Positions 21,491 through 32,762 of a DNA stretch of 64,000 nucleotides are shown one piece after another; within the stretch, counting starts at the first letter, position 1, and each line of letters begins with the position of its first letter. Both the position numbers and the translations under genes were made by a program. Origin of the DNA: Yponomeuta sedellus (Eukaryota > Arthropoda > Insecta > Lepidoptera > Yponomeutidae); NCBI GenBank assembly GCA_934045075.1, contig OW203732.1, positions 10,282,701 through 10,346,700 on the forward strand, written 5' to 3'. The notes beneath the pieces were generated by a model, which was not told where the DNA came from, made no database searches, and worked only from the letters and a program-made list of their open reading frames with translations.

Positions 21491-22293
21491 ATAGATATTC
21501 ACGTCCGTTACACCCAACTGCGGGTAGTTACTCTATATAAAACGTTTTATATCCCAATATAAAACGTTTTAAGTTAATTCATTTAGTTTTGATTATAAAC
21601 CCTCTTATTTATGTATGTAAATATTCTTATGTGTGCATACTAAGGATGTAAGTCTTCGGAAATTAATCCATTTCATTTTGATCAATTACTAAATTCATAA
21701 ACTTAGTGCTGGTATTTAATTCCCAGTTAACTATCTCACTGCACGCTTTGCTACGAATGCGCTACGATTCATTAATTCACTTTACATATACAAAAGTGAG
21801 TTCAAGGCTACAACTGCAGTTCTCCAACTTACTATCATTCAGTATGCCCAACTAAAACTACAATTACCTACTATGGCTGGCTACTCTACGATTCCCTAAC
21901 AACGGCACAGTTGCCTGAAAGCTGAGGATGAATAGTTAAACAATTGCGCATCTATTTCCCCACGGAGTCCCCATGTTCTCAGCGAGGGGGCGCAAACAAA
22001 GTAGAGCCTTATCATGTTAGTACGCACCGCGAGGCAAGATTAATGGTTGACTAATGAATCAGCTGCCGTGACAAATCAGTAGGCAATAATGGATAGGCAT
22101 TGTGAGAAATTACTGTGAATCCTGTTACACTAGGGACAATGTGCTGACGAATATTTAATGCGAAGTAATTAATAGATTTTATACTCGCCTAAGCAGATAT
22201 GTCTACTTAGGCGAGTATGAAATGTATAAAGCACTAAATGCTGAATAGGTTATACATTATTTATCTTAATCGATCAACGTCTATTCATTCTGT
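21491..22293. other. Unassigned DNA with hairpin
   Basis: Contains a 17-bp stem with one mismatch at 22181-22218 (ATACTCGCCTAAGCAGA, loop TATG) and the palindrome ATATAAAACGTTTTATAT near 21536. No gene recognised. Confidence 0.5.
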
Positions 22294-22301
22294 AAATGAC
22301 G

Positions 22302-22415
22302 GTTACCGTTTCGATTGCGCGGCCATGTTCTGTTTTCAAAAAGTACTTAAGTCAGGATTTTGTCGAAACTGAATGGTGAAAACCAAAAATTTGTCAAAGC
22401 AGTAATAAAGAAGTT

Positions 22416-22451
<36 letters not shown>

Positions 22452-23165
22452 CACTTTATTGCACAACCAGAAAAATATTACAACCATGATTCTTAAATTC
22501 TTAAAAGTAATGTTATACAATTGGCGGTCTTATCGCTAAGAGCGATCTCTTCCAGACAACCTTTGGATGGAGTGGAGTTATTGAGGCTTGAAGATGGCCG
22601 CGCGAACGGCTCGCGGAGAGCTGCGCGGCCATGTCAGATCTCGACATCCACAGGGTCTACAGGCCTGGTTTTTTTGTCAATGCATGTTTGAATTTGTCAA
22701 CAAATGTCGAAGAAAGAAAATTCATTCTATCACCATTACTTGAGAAGATATCGACGCCTGAACGCCATGGCCGCGCAATCCTCCGGTTCCGATTTCTTCA
22801 GGTTGTTTTTTTCGTAATCAGGCTTATCTAAATTAGTCAGAACCGATGTTTAGAGATTAGTCTTAATTTGTCAAAGCCGATGAGGTTCGAAATTACACTG
22901 GTTTTCTCATCAGACAAACAAAATTACTGAAAAACCTAAGGACGCTGGCCGCGCAATCGAAACGCTTTTTCTGCCGATATCTAGTAAACAAAACAAGTCT
23001 GGGATATGATTTATGTACCAAATTTTTTGACATTTTAGGCTCCTTCGATTAAGTTATCGTTTCACCACAAAAACCTATCGTAACTAGAGTTATTTAAAAA
23101 AATATAACCTCGCACACAATGTTCGGATAGGGTGACCATAATATCAAGTGCTCATTGGTACAGTG
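22302..23165 (+). repeat. Foldback left terminal inverted repeat
   Basis: Octamers GCGCGGCC/GGCCGCGC at 22317, 22596, 22623, 22769 and 22947. Contains a 66-codon ORF at 22631-22831 that is mirrored in the right arm at 25068-24868 with two residue differences; this follows from arm identity and is not proof of coding. Interrupted by the LINE fragment at 22418-22575. Confidence 0.9.
22418..22575 (-). mobile_element. LINE 3'-end insertion inside the foldback arm
   Basis: The right arm lacks this 158-bp block. In it, minus strand, GTCTGGAAGAGATCGCTC and TTAGCGATAAGACCGCC are followed by TGCAATAAAGTGTTATC and a (TATC)n tail. AGTTAT is duplicated at 22412-22417 and 22576-22581. It is a 5'-truncated LINE copy that landed after the foldback element was in place. 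Confidence 0.85.
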
Positions 23166-24509
23166 GGTGTTTTCTCGTGTGACATATTAATCGACTCCTC
23201 TTTATAGTAAGTGGCTGGCACAGCCGTCTAGTATGAATTTAAATGTTTGAATGAGAATCGCCACGTTTTTGTTGAGATGTCAGTCGATCCCTAGCAAGGC
23301 TAGGTGATGCCGACGAAAACATGAAATACAAGTTATTATTGCTAAATAAGCATATCTTTCAATTAAGTAAATGTGGGTTAATCAAGCAGAACAGTAGTAC
23401 CAAACAAAATTTAAAAAAATGTTCTTACAATCACAACATATTCATAAAAATATTAGGTTAGAATCGAAAAGTTATGAATTATGTTTTCATAAAATTTTCG
23501 GCCCAGATGTAGTATTGTGAAATTAGTGCCAGCGCTCGTGGTCCAGTGAAACCAAGTGATTATCTTATAATCGACATATTATACTCCAAAGTTTTCACTT
23601 GTGTGCCGAAGCCTCGATATTATGAATATACTGGAATTGTTTGACTAAGCAAAAAAATTTAGGTATTAAGCGTCACTAGAAGATATAATTTTGTCAAATA
23701 TCTTTCATGGTTGTTTTAGACACGTCCTATTGTTCCGAGTAGCAGCGCTGTGCGTGGTAAGAAAAAGAACTAAATACTTCAATTAACCGCAATTCGGGAC
23801 ACTTATAAGCACAAGACAGAGACTGTCCGAAGTAGCCAACGATCAGGTCGAGACTGGGTTTTCTGAAATTTCAATTATCCTCTAAAACTTAAAAATTAGG
23901 TAGGTACTCTTTACTTAGCTACAGCAGTAACTTATCTAATCTGTGGCTACAGTCTTTTTAAACAAAATACTTCTGAGAAGTGTACCCTAATCTTTAAATT
24001 CTGTTACCGTTATTCTTCTCCGTAGTTCATTTGTATGCGGTCGCCTTTGTATCGCGCCGCCTTAGCCTATGATGCCTTTGTCAAAGGATGCCACGTGCAG
24101 TGCCAGTGACTTTGAAGTCGAAGCGCCTTAAACAATAGCCGGTATTCTAGTGTCTAATTTTACTTTACCTCTACTTACTCATTGCATGCATGAGCATTAT
24201 TGATATTACTTTTTTATTCCAATAACCAGAACTGCTTGCTAGTGTAACGACACCATCTAAGCAAGCAAGGTTTAACATGCAGCCCACTTCGTTCTGTGCT
24301 AGCACATGTCATCAAACGCACCCATACGTAGCCGACACAAAAGGGAGTAATACTGCCAGGTTGTAACTTGCAACGCCACCGCAGCCGTATGGACACGGCC
24401 TCCACTACCTTTATTGTAGCGTAGTTTAGGTAAGTATTTTAAAAAAGCCAGACGTTTAAAGTACCTACTCGTAGCTAACATATACAAAGGCCTTTAAAGA
24501 TCTTTACGT
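23166..24509. other. Foldback spacer
   Basis: 1.34 kb between the arms. Only short ORFs without motifs (for example 24214-24405 minus). No transposase remnant was recognised. Confidence 0.6.
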
Positions 24510-25243
24510 CACTGTACCAATGAGCGGTTACGTGAATTTACGTGAAACCTGATATTATGGTCACCCTATCCAAACATTGTGTGAGAGGTTATATTTTTTT
24601 TAATAGCTCTCATTACGATAGGATTTTGTGGTGAAACGATATGTTAATCGAAGGAGCCTAAAATGTCAAAGAATTTGGTACATAAATCATATCCCAGACT
24701 TGTTTTGTTTACTAGATATCGGCATATGAAAAAACGTTTCAATTGCGCGGCCAGCGTCCTTAGGTTTTTCAGTAATTTTGTTTGTCTGATGAGAAAACCA
24801 GTGTAAATTCGAACCTCATCGGCTTTGACAAATTAAGACTAATCTCTGAACATCGGTTCTGACTAATTTAGATAAGCCTGATTACGAAAAAAACAACCTG
24901 AAGAAATCGGAACCGGAGGATTGCGCGGCCATGGCGTTCAGGCGTCGATATCTTCTCAAGTAATGGTGATAGAATGAATTTTCTTTCTTCGACATTTGTT
25001 GACAAATTCAAACATACATTGACAAAAAAACCAGGCCTGTAGACTCTGTAGATGTCGAGATCTGACATGGCCGCGCAGTTCTCCGCAAGCCGTTCGCGCG
25101 GCCATCTTCAAACCTCAATAACTTCTTTATTACTGCTTTGACAATTATTTGGTTTTCACCATTCAGTTTTGACAAATTTCGACAAAATCCTGACATAAGC
25201 ACTTTTTGAAAACAGAACATGGCCGCGCAATCGAAACGGTAAC
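24510..25243 (-). repeat. Foldback right terminal inverted repeat
   Basis: Mirror of the left arm with octamers at 24745, 24923, 25069, 25096 and 25221. It has a GGTTTCACGTAAATTCACGT block not present in the left arm. Confidence 0.9.
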
Positions 25244-25325
25244 AAATGACGAACTAAGTATCTTGCTAGTCGGACTTTATAGGCTACCTAATTGTGCCTT
25301 GAAGCTTCTGCCCTTCAGATAGAAT

Positions 25326-25450
25326 AAAAAACCCGACAGCTAATAATTAACTACTAAGCAGGTGGGAACGACCTAGATACCTCACAACGAGTCATAAAGT
25401 TGAATTTGGGTCCCACATCCTTAGTAGTTAAGGTTCAGCAGCCGGGTTCT
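25326..25450. mobile_element. Palindromic MITE
   Basis: Arms of about 44 bp: AACCCGACAGCTAATAATTA...CTACTAAG...GTGGGA and, in reverse complement on the right, AACCCGGCTGCTGAACCTTA...CTACTAAG...GTGGGA. The loop is about 37 bp. Target duplication is not clear. Confidence 0.65.
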
Positions 25451-26970
25451 TAGTTATGTTTTGTTTCAGTCTCTTATTTCTTAAGTGCGTATACCCGTTT
25501 CACACCTCCAATCTAACCCCAAGGTTTGCTGAAAGAAGTTTTTACATTTTATGCAGCTGATTTTATATGTATAGCATTTGACACTGGCACATTTAATTCA
25601 AACTGTTCGCCGATACTGACCGGCGCGCGCGCCTCAAGGACCGCGTGAAGTCAGTAAGGACCGCGTGAAGACATTTTTAAACAACAAGCCATTAGTGTAT
25701 AAAAATTATGTAAAGAAAGAATAAAACATATTTTTTGGAACCAAGCATTACCTAGGTACTTATACCACCGTCCCCTGGTCTGATATCATTTACGAAAATC
25801 ACAGACTGTAACCCTAAACGTAGACTTAGTAACCGAGTTATTCAAGACGTGGTAAGCGCACACGCTCCATTTAAATATTTGTTTAATATTATTTACTTAC
25901 GATTCAACGAAAAGTAATAATTGTCTAAAGATGATCCACCGAAGCGCGGCCCCGCTCATATGATACATGTAAAACTACACGGAGCACAGCACAGTATAAA
26001 GTACCTTACGTGCGGAACGATCGGATATTCCCTAAAGGCCTCGTCAGGTCTTTCATATGCATGCCCGAACCCGATCCTCTAGCCCGAGGGCAAGCCGGCC
26101 ACAGACAGGCAATGCTGAGAGTACAGTCTAGATCGTTTTAATGAGAACAGTTCTTAATATACTCGGACATATTTCAAGAGCGTTGATAGAGCTAAATTGG
26201 AGGTCTCCATCTTATTGGTAAAGAGTCAGTTATGTAAAATTGTCAAGGGTAAATCCTCGTCATCTAAATGGCTTGAATACAATCTCGAGGAATTAAAACA
26301 CTGTTGGTACACATGCTAGAGTCGGTATATTGACGGCAATTGCGGCGCTGTACCTTCTCATGAGCGCCTAGAGCCTCCACTCTTGTAAAGCGAACTGTAA
26401 TTACCAATATCGTGTCAGATACCAGCAATCTCTCGCCCCTTCCCAAAATCTGTCCCTGACAGATTATCAAGGAAATTGTTTGTTGCCTAAAACGCGCCGG
26501 GAGCAGACGTTAGTGGGCCAAAACGTGCCTTCAGGTAGGGCCTCGAGGCGTGAAATTGCTCACTAATGCTCGTTTTTATTGAACTTATAACCGACTTTTA
26601 AACGGAGTGTTAATTTTATGTAACTTGATTGTATTTAAAGGATTTTTGAATGCCAATGTATATTTTAACTGGTGAAATTACCTGTTAGAAACCAAAGCAA
26701 GCCTAATCGAAAAGTTTTCACTGAAATTTCAGAAGTCTTTCAATCATAATTATTTACAAGGCTACTTTGAACACTTCAGGCTTCAATCAAGGAGCTAAGG
26801 AGAAAGGGGAGAAGTTTTTTATTTCGAGTTAAAATTTATTCGTAAGCCCAAGTACACATTGGCATAAACCATGTCTAATTCACGTTGTACAGCAACTAAG
26901 CTTCTAATTTTTACGGAATGAAATTGCAAAGATCTAAATAGCCGCGGAGCGGTAGCGAAACGTATTGCCT
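25451..26970. other. Unassigned DNA
   Basis: AAGGACCGCGTGAAG is repeated twice in tandem near 25637-25670. Otherwise no gene or element recognised. Confidence 0.45.
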
Positions 26971-27208
26971 CGGAAATTGGCGCCGGAGTCAATCAGCGTC
27001 GACGGCCGCCATCGGCAGGCGCGACTGTTGTTTGTCATCGCGCGCCCCATTCGCGGCTTGTTTACTGGCTAATCTCTGTGGTTGAGGCTCGAAAGAAAGT
27101 GAGAGCTCAGCGGCCAGTTAGTAGAAAAAAATAACGGGAATTGACGCCAATCGAGGCCAATCGGCTCCGACGCCGCCGCCACTACCAGGCGCGGACGTTG
27201 TTTGTCAT
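26971..27208. repeat. Diverged GC-rich direct duplication
   Basis: Two blocks of about 70 bp, 26971-27039 and 27135-27208, share GGAATTG(A/G)CGCC at the start and CAGGCGCG(G)AC(T)GTTGTTTGTCAT at the end, spaced about 166 bp apart. They stand out as GC-rich in AT-rich flanks and could be a duplicated regulatory module. No coding sense. Confidence 0.5.
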
Positions 27209-28268
27209 GTTGCTCGAGTAAAAAGGGTGTCTACTCGCTATTTAGGTCTGTCGAATACGAACATTGTTGAGCTTCGCTGTATAAAGTTTGCAGTATATGT
27301 ACCTAAACTATGTAAGAACTTTTGGTTAAAGTATAATGTTGTTTAGGTATTCTGAACAATCATGTACGGATCGGTGAGGCTGAATTCTGAAAATAATCCG
27401 GCCCAGTCTGTCAGTGACGCCGAATCGCATCATAATTTAAATTATGAAAATGTTAAAGTTGTATCGCGTGGTTATAAGCTACAACGTATATTATGTAACT
27501 CAGTTCGAATCATCATTCTTTAGAAATACAGTAATGTTATAGACAAAAATGACGTAGCACAGATGTGCATCGCCGGACATAAATTAGTTCGCTAGTTCGC
27601 TAGTTGTTACCAATCAATAAGACTCATATTTCTTACTAAAATAGAATGGCCAGAGAACTAAAATTAATATGACTTATTAATAAAATAAAATATCTTAACT
27701 CCTTATATACGAGAAACTTTAGCATTGCAAATAATCACAAAAATTGTCGGCAAACTGCATAGATTTAGATCTTGAAATAGCTATGTACATATTCTTAGTT
27801 TGTGTTTCAGCGTTCGCCATTTATTAAACCAGTGTTTATGTAACCAAAAGCTAAATAAACGTCGTTACACTAGCCATTATAAGTCTGGGTCGCAAGCTAC
27901 AACTTTGCAGTTGCGCATCTCCATGCTTAGTTGTAGGTAATGTGTCGTTAAAACCCAAGGTTTGCAAATCATACCAAACCAGATGGCCGGAGACGCTCAA
28001 TAGGTATTTATAAGCCTTCGAGGTGATTCTAAATACGAAATACACAAACAATGCATCACAAGTCACAACCAGAACCACTCGGGTATCTATAATAAATATT
28101 TTTCTGATTGTGGCCATTTACCGACATATCATAATAACTGAGTGACATTCTGGTCGTCAATATCTTTCATTTGACACAACATTTGTCAAGATAGGTCTAG
28201 CCGTTTCGTCTACGTAGTAATAAAAAAAGATGCGAAAACGTAATATCCTCCCTTTGTTTTGTACAGTA
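27209..28268. other. Unassigned DNA
   Basis: GTTCGCTAGTTCGCTAGTT near 27587 is a small tandem. A minus ORF at 27851-28117 shows no motif. Confidence 0.45.
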
Positions 28269-28271
28269 TAA

Positions 28272-28409
28272 CCCCCTTATTCATAATAGTCCGCTAGGTT
28301 AAAACAGCTGCTAAAGAGTGTTCTCTTTCATTCTGACTTAGGTCAATAGAAGAGGACAGAGTGAGAATAAGCATTGCTTAAAGTTAACAGACTATTATGA
28401 ATAAGGGGG
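28272..28409. mobile_element. PIF/Harbinger-type MITE
   Basis: 138 bp with perfect 20-bp terminal inverted repeats CCCCCTTATTCATAATAGTC (28272-28291) and its complement (28390-28409). TAA flanks both sides (28269-28271 and 28410-28412), matching the TWA target duplication typical of PIF/Harbinger elements. Non-coding, probably mobilised by a transposase encoded elsewhere. Confidence 0.8.
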
Positions 28410-28987
28410 TAAATGTGTAGTGCTTAAAATTTTTGTTAATGATAATGCATCTCTCTCTTTAAAAACTGCATCTCGCTTTTACCGGCAAATAGTTATGAAA
28501 TTCTGTTCTTTAATTAACCGTTCTATACGAGATTCTTGTTGTAAAAACCTTTTGTAAAGCCTAAAAATACAAAAATAACTCTCCAGCAAAAAGCAGCTCC
28601 AGTATACTAGGTACATCCACCACAGTGCGTCGTAACATGCGTAGTGAGTGTTTACACGTGTCTTTTATTAGTACTTTTATTAGTAGTAGTTTTTATACTT
28701 CAATTCAAAGTAGTCTCTTAGCTCGTTGTTGTAAAATAAACACAGCCCTATAGACGCTCGCGAAGCAGTGAACATTAATTTCGCTCTACCTGAGCACAAG
28801 TTCAAACAAGCAATTATGCAATATTTATATGTGGCGTAATCGTAAACGGTAGATAATTTAAAGGGATGGTTAATATTTTAAGGGGGTAACATTATAACAA
28901 GATATGAAGAGCTAATAATGGCCTTCAATAGTGCCGAGGCAGGGTAAGTTGAAGGAAAAGGCATCTGCATACAACGTACACCCAGCC
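28410..28987. other. Unassigned DNA
   Basis: AT-rich, no feature recognised apart from the flanking target duplication ACCCAGCC at 28980-28987. Confidence 0.5.
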
Positions 28988-30044
28988 TAGAGCATTCGAT
29001 CCCGGGATCCCGACCCTTTTTCAGCCCCGAAATTTTCGGGATTGAAATTGTCGAATCCCGGGATTTTCGGTATTAATAATGTGGGATAAAGTTGTTTCAA
29101 AAGTAACGAAACGCACTCGCTTTTTTTTCGAAGAAACAAAACGCAATGGGTTGGCTGAATGACGGTATAGTCAAGTCGTATGATGAACAAAAAAATATTC
29201 CATCGGCCATCTTGCTTTGTCAACTGAGTTCAACTGACTGTTTGCGCGCAGGTGTTGTGGAAAATAGTGCTTGATAACAACTTTTGTGGATGTAAGTGGA
29301 TATTATTTACAGTTCTTATTTGCTTCTTAATATAGCATCTTTTTCTACCTACAAAAATAAGCAAATAACCTTTTTTTTTAAGGAAGTATGACGTTCAAAG
29401 AGTTGTATAAGCCTTGTACAAGCTCTATTCACTGAATAACTGTCACCTTGTTGTAACGCATGTATAGTGAATTTTTATTAGTAAGACAGTTAGTGTTTAT
29501 TACTTACCAGAGATTTAAGTAGAATTTGATTATTCGTAGTAAAGTGTTGATGGTTGATCTCTATGACAAAGTCTGTTAATTTAGTACAAAGTCTGTTAAT
29601 TTAGTGTTGATTATTTATTCTTTCAGAGTACAAAATATTATTTTGTTAGTGAAACTTGATGTCAAATAAATGTAGGTACATTTATTAGAGATCAAGTTTC
29701 ACATCATAAAGAGTTGATTTATTTAGTTTGAGAATTAAGTTTGTTCCTATATGAGATGATTTTATGATCCTTGTTCTTTATTGTCTGCGATTTCTGTAAT
29801 ACCTACAGTTGATTTATTTTGTTCTCGGAAGTGTGTTTTGTTTGTCTAAAAGACATTTTGAATTTATTTTGATTCATATGTTGTAGTTATTTTCATAGAC
29901 AATTAATAAAACGACTGAATTCCTTGAAAAACTTGTATTATTTCTGGCTTTTAAAAATATTTATCAATCCCGGGATCCCGGGATTGTGTTTCGAAAATCC
30001 CGAAATCCCGGGATTGAAAAAAGGGCCCGGGATTGAATGCTCTA
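28988..30044. mobile_element. 1.06-kb non-autonomous hAT element
   Basis: Ends are TAGAGCATTC(G/A)ATCCCGGG in inverted orientation, and ACCCAGCC is duplicated exactly on both sides (28980-28987, 30045-30052). An 8-bp duplication with a YARNG terminus (TAGAG) is diagnostic of the hAT superfamily. Subterminal zones repeat CCCGGGAT and CGGGATT several times on each side, likely transposase-binding sites. The inside has a hairpin at 29649-29702 (GTGAAACTTGA ... TCAAGTTTCAC) and a duplicated AAAGTCTGTTAATTTAGT near 29570. No hAT transposase is encoded. Confidence 0.88.
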
Positions 30045-30289
30045 ACCCAGCCCCGCCAAGAATTGTCATCCCAAATACACCCAGGGAGACCCCTTCAATA
30101 TCGTGGTGCAGGAGCAGGCAAGGCAAAAAATATTTGGCGTTCTCATGGCACTTAGGCACTAATAAAATTTCAATGACAATTTCTTTTGTACAGCCTTAGA
30201 TGATCATAATGGCATTAAGCTACTGGAGCGGGTAGGTATAATAAAAGAGGCACAATAGAACTAAGATTAATATAAAACCAAAGAGCTAT

Positions 30290-30665
30290 ATTGGCTATTC
30301 ATAACGGTGTGCCGGACCCAACAATTATATATGGTAGCGAGACTTGGGGTGTGGCAAACGAAGCAAGAAAGTAGAATTAATGCAGAAGAAATGAAGTCCT
30401 TGAGAAGCATGTATAATATTACTTTGAATAACAGTATAGTCTGTTTAGAGAACGTTGTGTAGTGAAAGAGGATGTAGTGAATAGAATTGAGAAAGGAATG
30501 TTGCGTTGGTTTTAACATGTGAAGAGGATGACGGAAGAAAGACTGACGAAATAAATATCGTGCATGCAGCGACTTACGAACGTTGATGAAGCGAAGGTGA
30601 TCTGTCAGGATCGTGGCAAGTGGCAGTCCCTGGTCTCTGCCTACCCCTCTGGGATACAAGCGTCA
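30290..30665 (+). pseudogene. Decayed RTE-like LINE RT C-terminus
   Basis: Frame pieces read PTIIYGSETWGVANEARK, then VKEDVVNRIEKGMLRWF and HVKRMTEERLT, then the terminal EVICQDRGKWQSLVSAYPSG. These correspond to the YGSETW, MLRWFGHV and C-terminal blocks of RTE-type and related LINE reverse transcriptases. Several stops and at least two frameshifts lie between the pieces, so it is a dead remnant of the last ~120 codons. The same terminal segment recurs as short minus-strand scraps at 11337-11440, 32690-32762, 50650-50700 and 53830-53935, showing that this family is abundant here. Confidence 0.7.
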
Positions 30666-32259
30666 GGTTATGTATGCGTGTATTAAAATAAAACACATTT
30701 TCATAGGGTATAGTGCGGGTAAGATAATTTTAGAATAGATTATATTATTACGCTTTATTGCACACCATAATTTTTTATTCATCCATCCACGTCTAATTGC
30801 ATAAGAAGTATTACACCTTACTATCCTAAAAGCCTTAACAAGGCTGATGTTCGACATAGGTACCATCAAACGCGTTCTATCTTTCGTCAAAGACTTATTT
30901 TATCTACCCGTACTTCACAACGCTGATGTTATTTTTAGATGTATATTCATAATGTAATTCCATCACGCGGGGTCTGGATACTTTTCTCGCTTGCTGTGGA
31001 TATATTTATTTTTCTTGTGAGATCCGCTTATCTTATTGTGATATCAGAAGAGTCTGCAGAATATGTTTTCTATCTCTGAATATTTTAAACTTAGGCACAG
31101 AGCCTAAGGCCTGAGACACAGAAAGCACATGGGGCAAGGACGCAGAAAAGACGCATGATCTTTTAAATTCACTTTCATACAAAATTTACTCAAGGGACAG
31201 TGTAAAGGAGCTGAAAACCACTAAGAAATGATGGGGCGAATTCTATACAACGCCTGGCGTTTTATCCGCGACCTAGCCGCACGTCTTTTCTGTGTGGCCG
31301 ACGCCTAAAAATAGGCAAATATCTTCCCTACTGTATTAATCACACAATGGTGAGTAGGTCTAGGGAACCCGACCCGACCTGTTTAACATATAACTATAAA
31401 TGAAGATGAGTCATTAAAAAATACTAGTTCTAGGTGGTGTAGGGGAAGATGGTAAAAAAATTTAATGCGTATCTGTATTTAAGACCTTTTGTAAATGGAG
31501 CTTACCATTTGTCTCCTGGACAAACCTATATGCTCCGATATATTATTTAAGACTCTATTTTAAATTAATATTGTTTAAAATCATTTTAAATAGACAGGTC
31601 CAATTATGTGTCGAGTACAATGGGACTTTTTAGTAGTGTTTCAAAATTACTTTTTATTTTTATATTTATATGGCTTCCATTTTTCGAACCACTTTCAGTT
31701 TTTGCCAACCTCATTAGTTTTTTACTAAAAATAATAATTAATAATGTGTTATAATTTTGTTCCTGACAGATAGGCGGGCAGTGCCGGCCCTACTCCCATA
31801 TGCAGATTGCGTCCGGATGCCGAGTGTATCCGCCGTGCTAGTTAGCAGCACAGATAAACAAAGTAAAAAACCGCAAAAGGCCAGCTTTTATAATCAATCA
31901 TTTGTATTATTATTTTGGCAAATTAATACGGACAAGTTTGTCCTATGTGACTTTGTGGGGCTAGTCTAAATGCATATGAAATTTTATCCGAATTTTTTCA
32001 GCCTCAGTAAAAATGTTACTGCGTGTCAAACAGCCAAACATACCAATACTAGTAAGTTTAGATGTACATGTAGGAATCCTGTGCCACCCAATGAATTTAC
32101 AAATAATACAATTTATTTGTTCTAGTTTTGTCCAAAGACTTGCCGTCTCCGAGCGCAGTGCTAAAAAAATCTTTAGTCCAGTGGGAGATGCGGATGACAC
32201 CTATCACTCTCGAATAAACGACGATATTGATGCACTTGAAAAGCGGGAGACCATTGATA
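30666..32259. other. Unassigned DNA
   Basis: Near 30745-30765 CGCTTTATTGCACACC may be another reversed LINE end. At 31108-31305 GACACAGAAA and TTTCTGTGT form a weak inverted pair that could be an old MITE. ORFs at 31757-32273 lack recognisable motifs. Confidence 0.4.
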
Positions 32260-32622
32260 GGTTTTGCAAGTAACAGCGGCTTAGATGAACGTCATTTAGA
32301 GAGAATGCCGGCCAACAGTGTGAGTAATATTATGATCAGATGAACGCCGCTATAAAAGAGGTCAAGAGGTAGGCCCAGAAAGCGTTTCATTGACAGTATT
32401 GAAGAATACCTCAGAAAGATTGGCAAATACACGATGAAACTCTTTGAGTCGAGGGACCGAGACACGCGGAAGAAGATCGCGGAAGAAGATTGCGGAGAAG
32501 GCCAAAACCCACGAAGAGTTTTAGTGTCATAGGAAGTAAGCAAGTATTATGTAAGATAATGATATTGAAATCTGCTATGTTAGTAGAGCGGTACACGCCC
32601 GTATTTAATAAAATAAAATAAG
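32260..32622 (+). pseudogene. Decayed LINE RT C-terminus with (TAAAA)n tail
   Basis: One frame from 32260 to the stop at 32530-32532 reads GFASNSGLDERHLERMPANS, then two stops, then KRSRGRPRKRFIDSIEEYLR, KIGKYTMKLFESRDRDTRKK and IAEEDCGEG. The RGRPRKRW-D pattern after an R-W-TP segment is typical of the C-terminal region of RTE-like LINE polymerases. Both internal stops can be read as point changes in a once open frame. It is followed by an untranslated stretch and AATAAAATAAAATAA at 32606-32620, a LINE-type tail, so this is the genuine 3' end of a 5'-truncated copy. It differs from the fragment at 30290-30665 in sequence, so two LINE families are involved. Confidence 0.65.
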
Positions 32623-32689
32623 CCCTGCTAGCAAAATCTTTCAAGAAAGATTTTTTTTTACATTAGGAGCTTGCTAACCAGAAAAGTAG

Positions 32690-32762
32690 ACAGAGACGAG
32701 GAACTGCCACTTGCCACGATCCTGACACATTACCTTCACTCCATCAACACACATATTACAGG
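32690..32762 (-). repeat. LINE RT end scrap
   Basis: GAACTGCCACTTGCCACGAT and CCTGACACATTACCTTCACT are the reverse complement of the CQDRGKWQ-coding segment at 30595-30640. Confidence 0.6.

Larger units (their letters stand above)
22302..25243. mobile_element. 2.94-kb foldback DNA transposon, non-autonomous
   Basis: Both ends are GTTACCGTTTCGATTGCGCG in inverted orientation, and the element is flanked by perfect 8-bp direct repeats AAATGACG (22294-22301 and 25244-25251). Left arm 22302-23165, right arm 24510-25243; without a later insertion the left arm is about 700 bp against 734. Alignment by eye shows high identity, with the right arm carrying one extra 24-bp block near 24525. The octamer GCGCGGCC or its complement occurs five times per arm at equivalent places. 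The spacer 23166-24509 encodes nothing recognisable. The 8-bp duplication allows hAT, P, Merlin or MULE-like families; the GTTACC end fits no hAT consensus (YARNG), so the superfamily is open. Confidence 0.9.

Noticed and set aside
22631..25068. 66-codon ORF conserved in both foldback arms (22631-22831 plus, 25068-24868 minus)
   Set aside because: Its conservation is explained by overall arm identity; two of about three base differences change the residue, so there is no sign of selection on protein.
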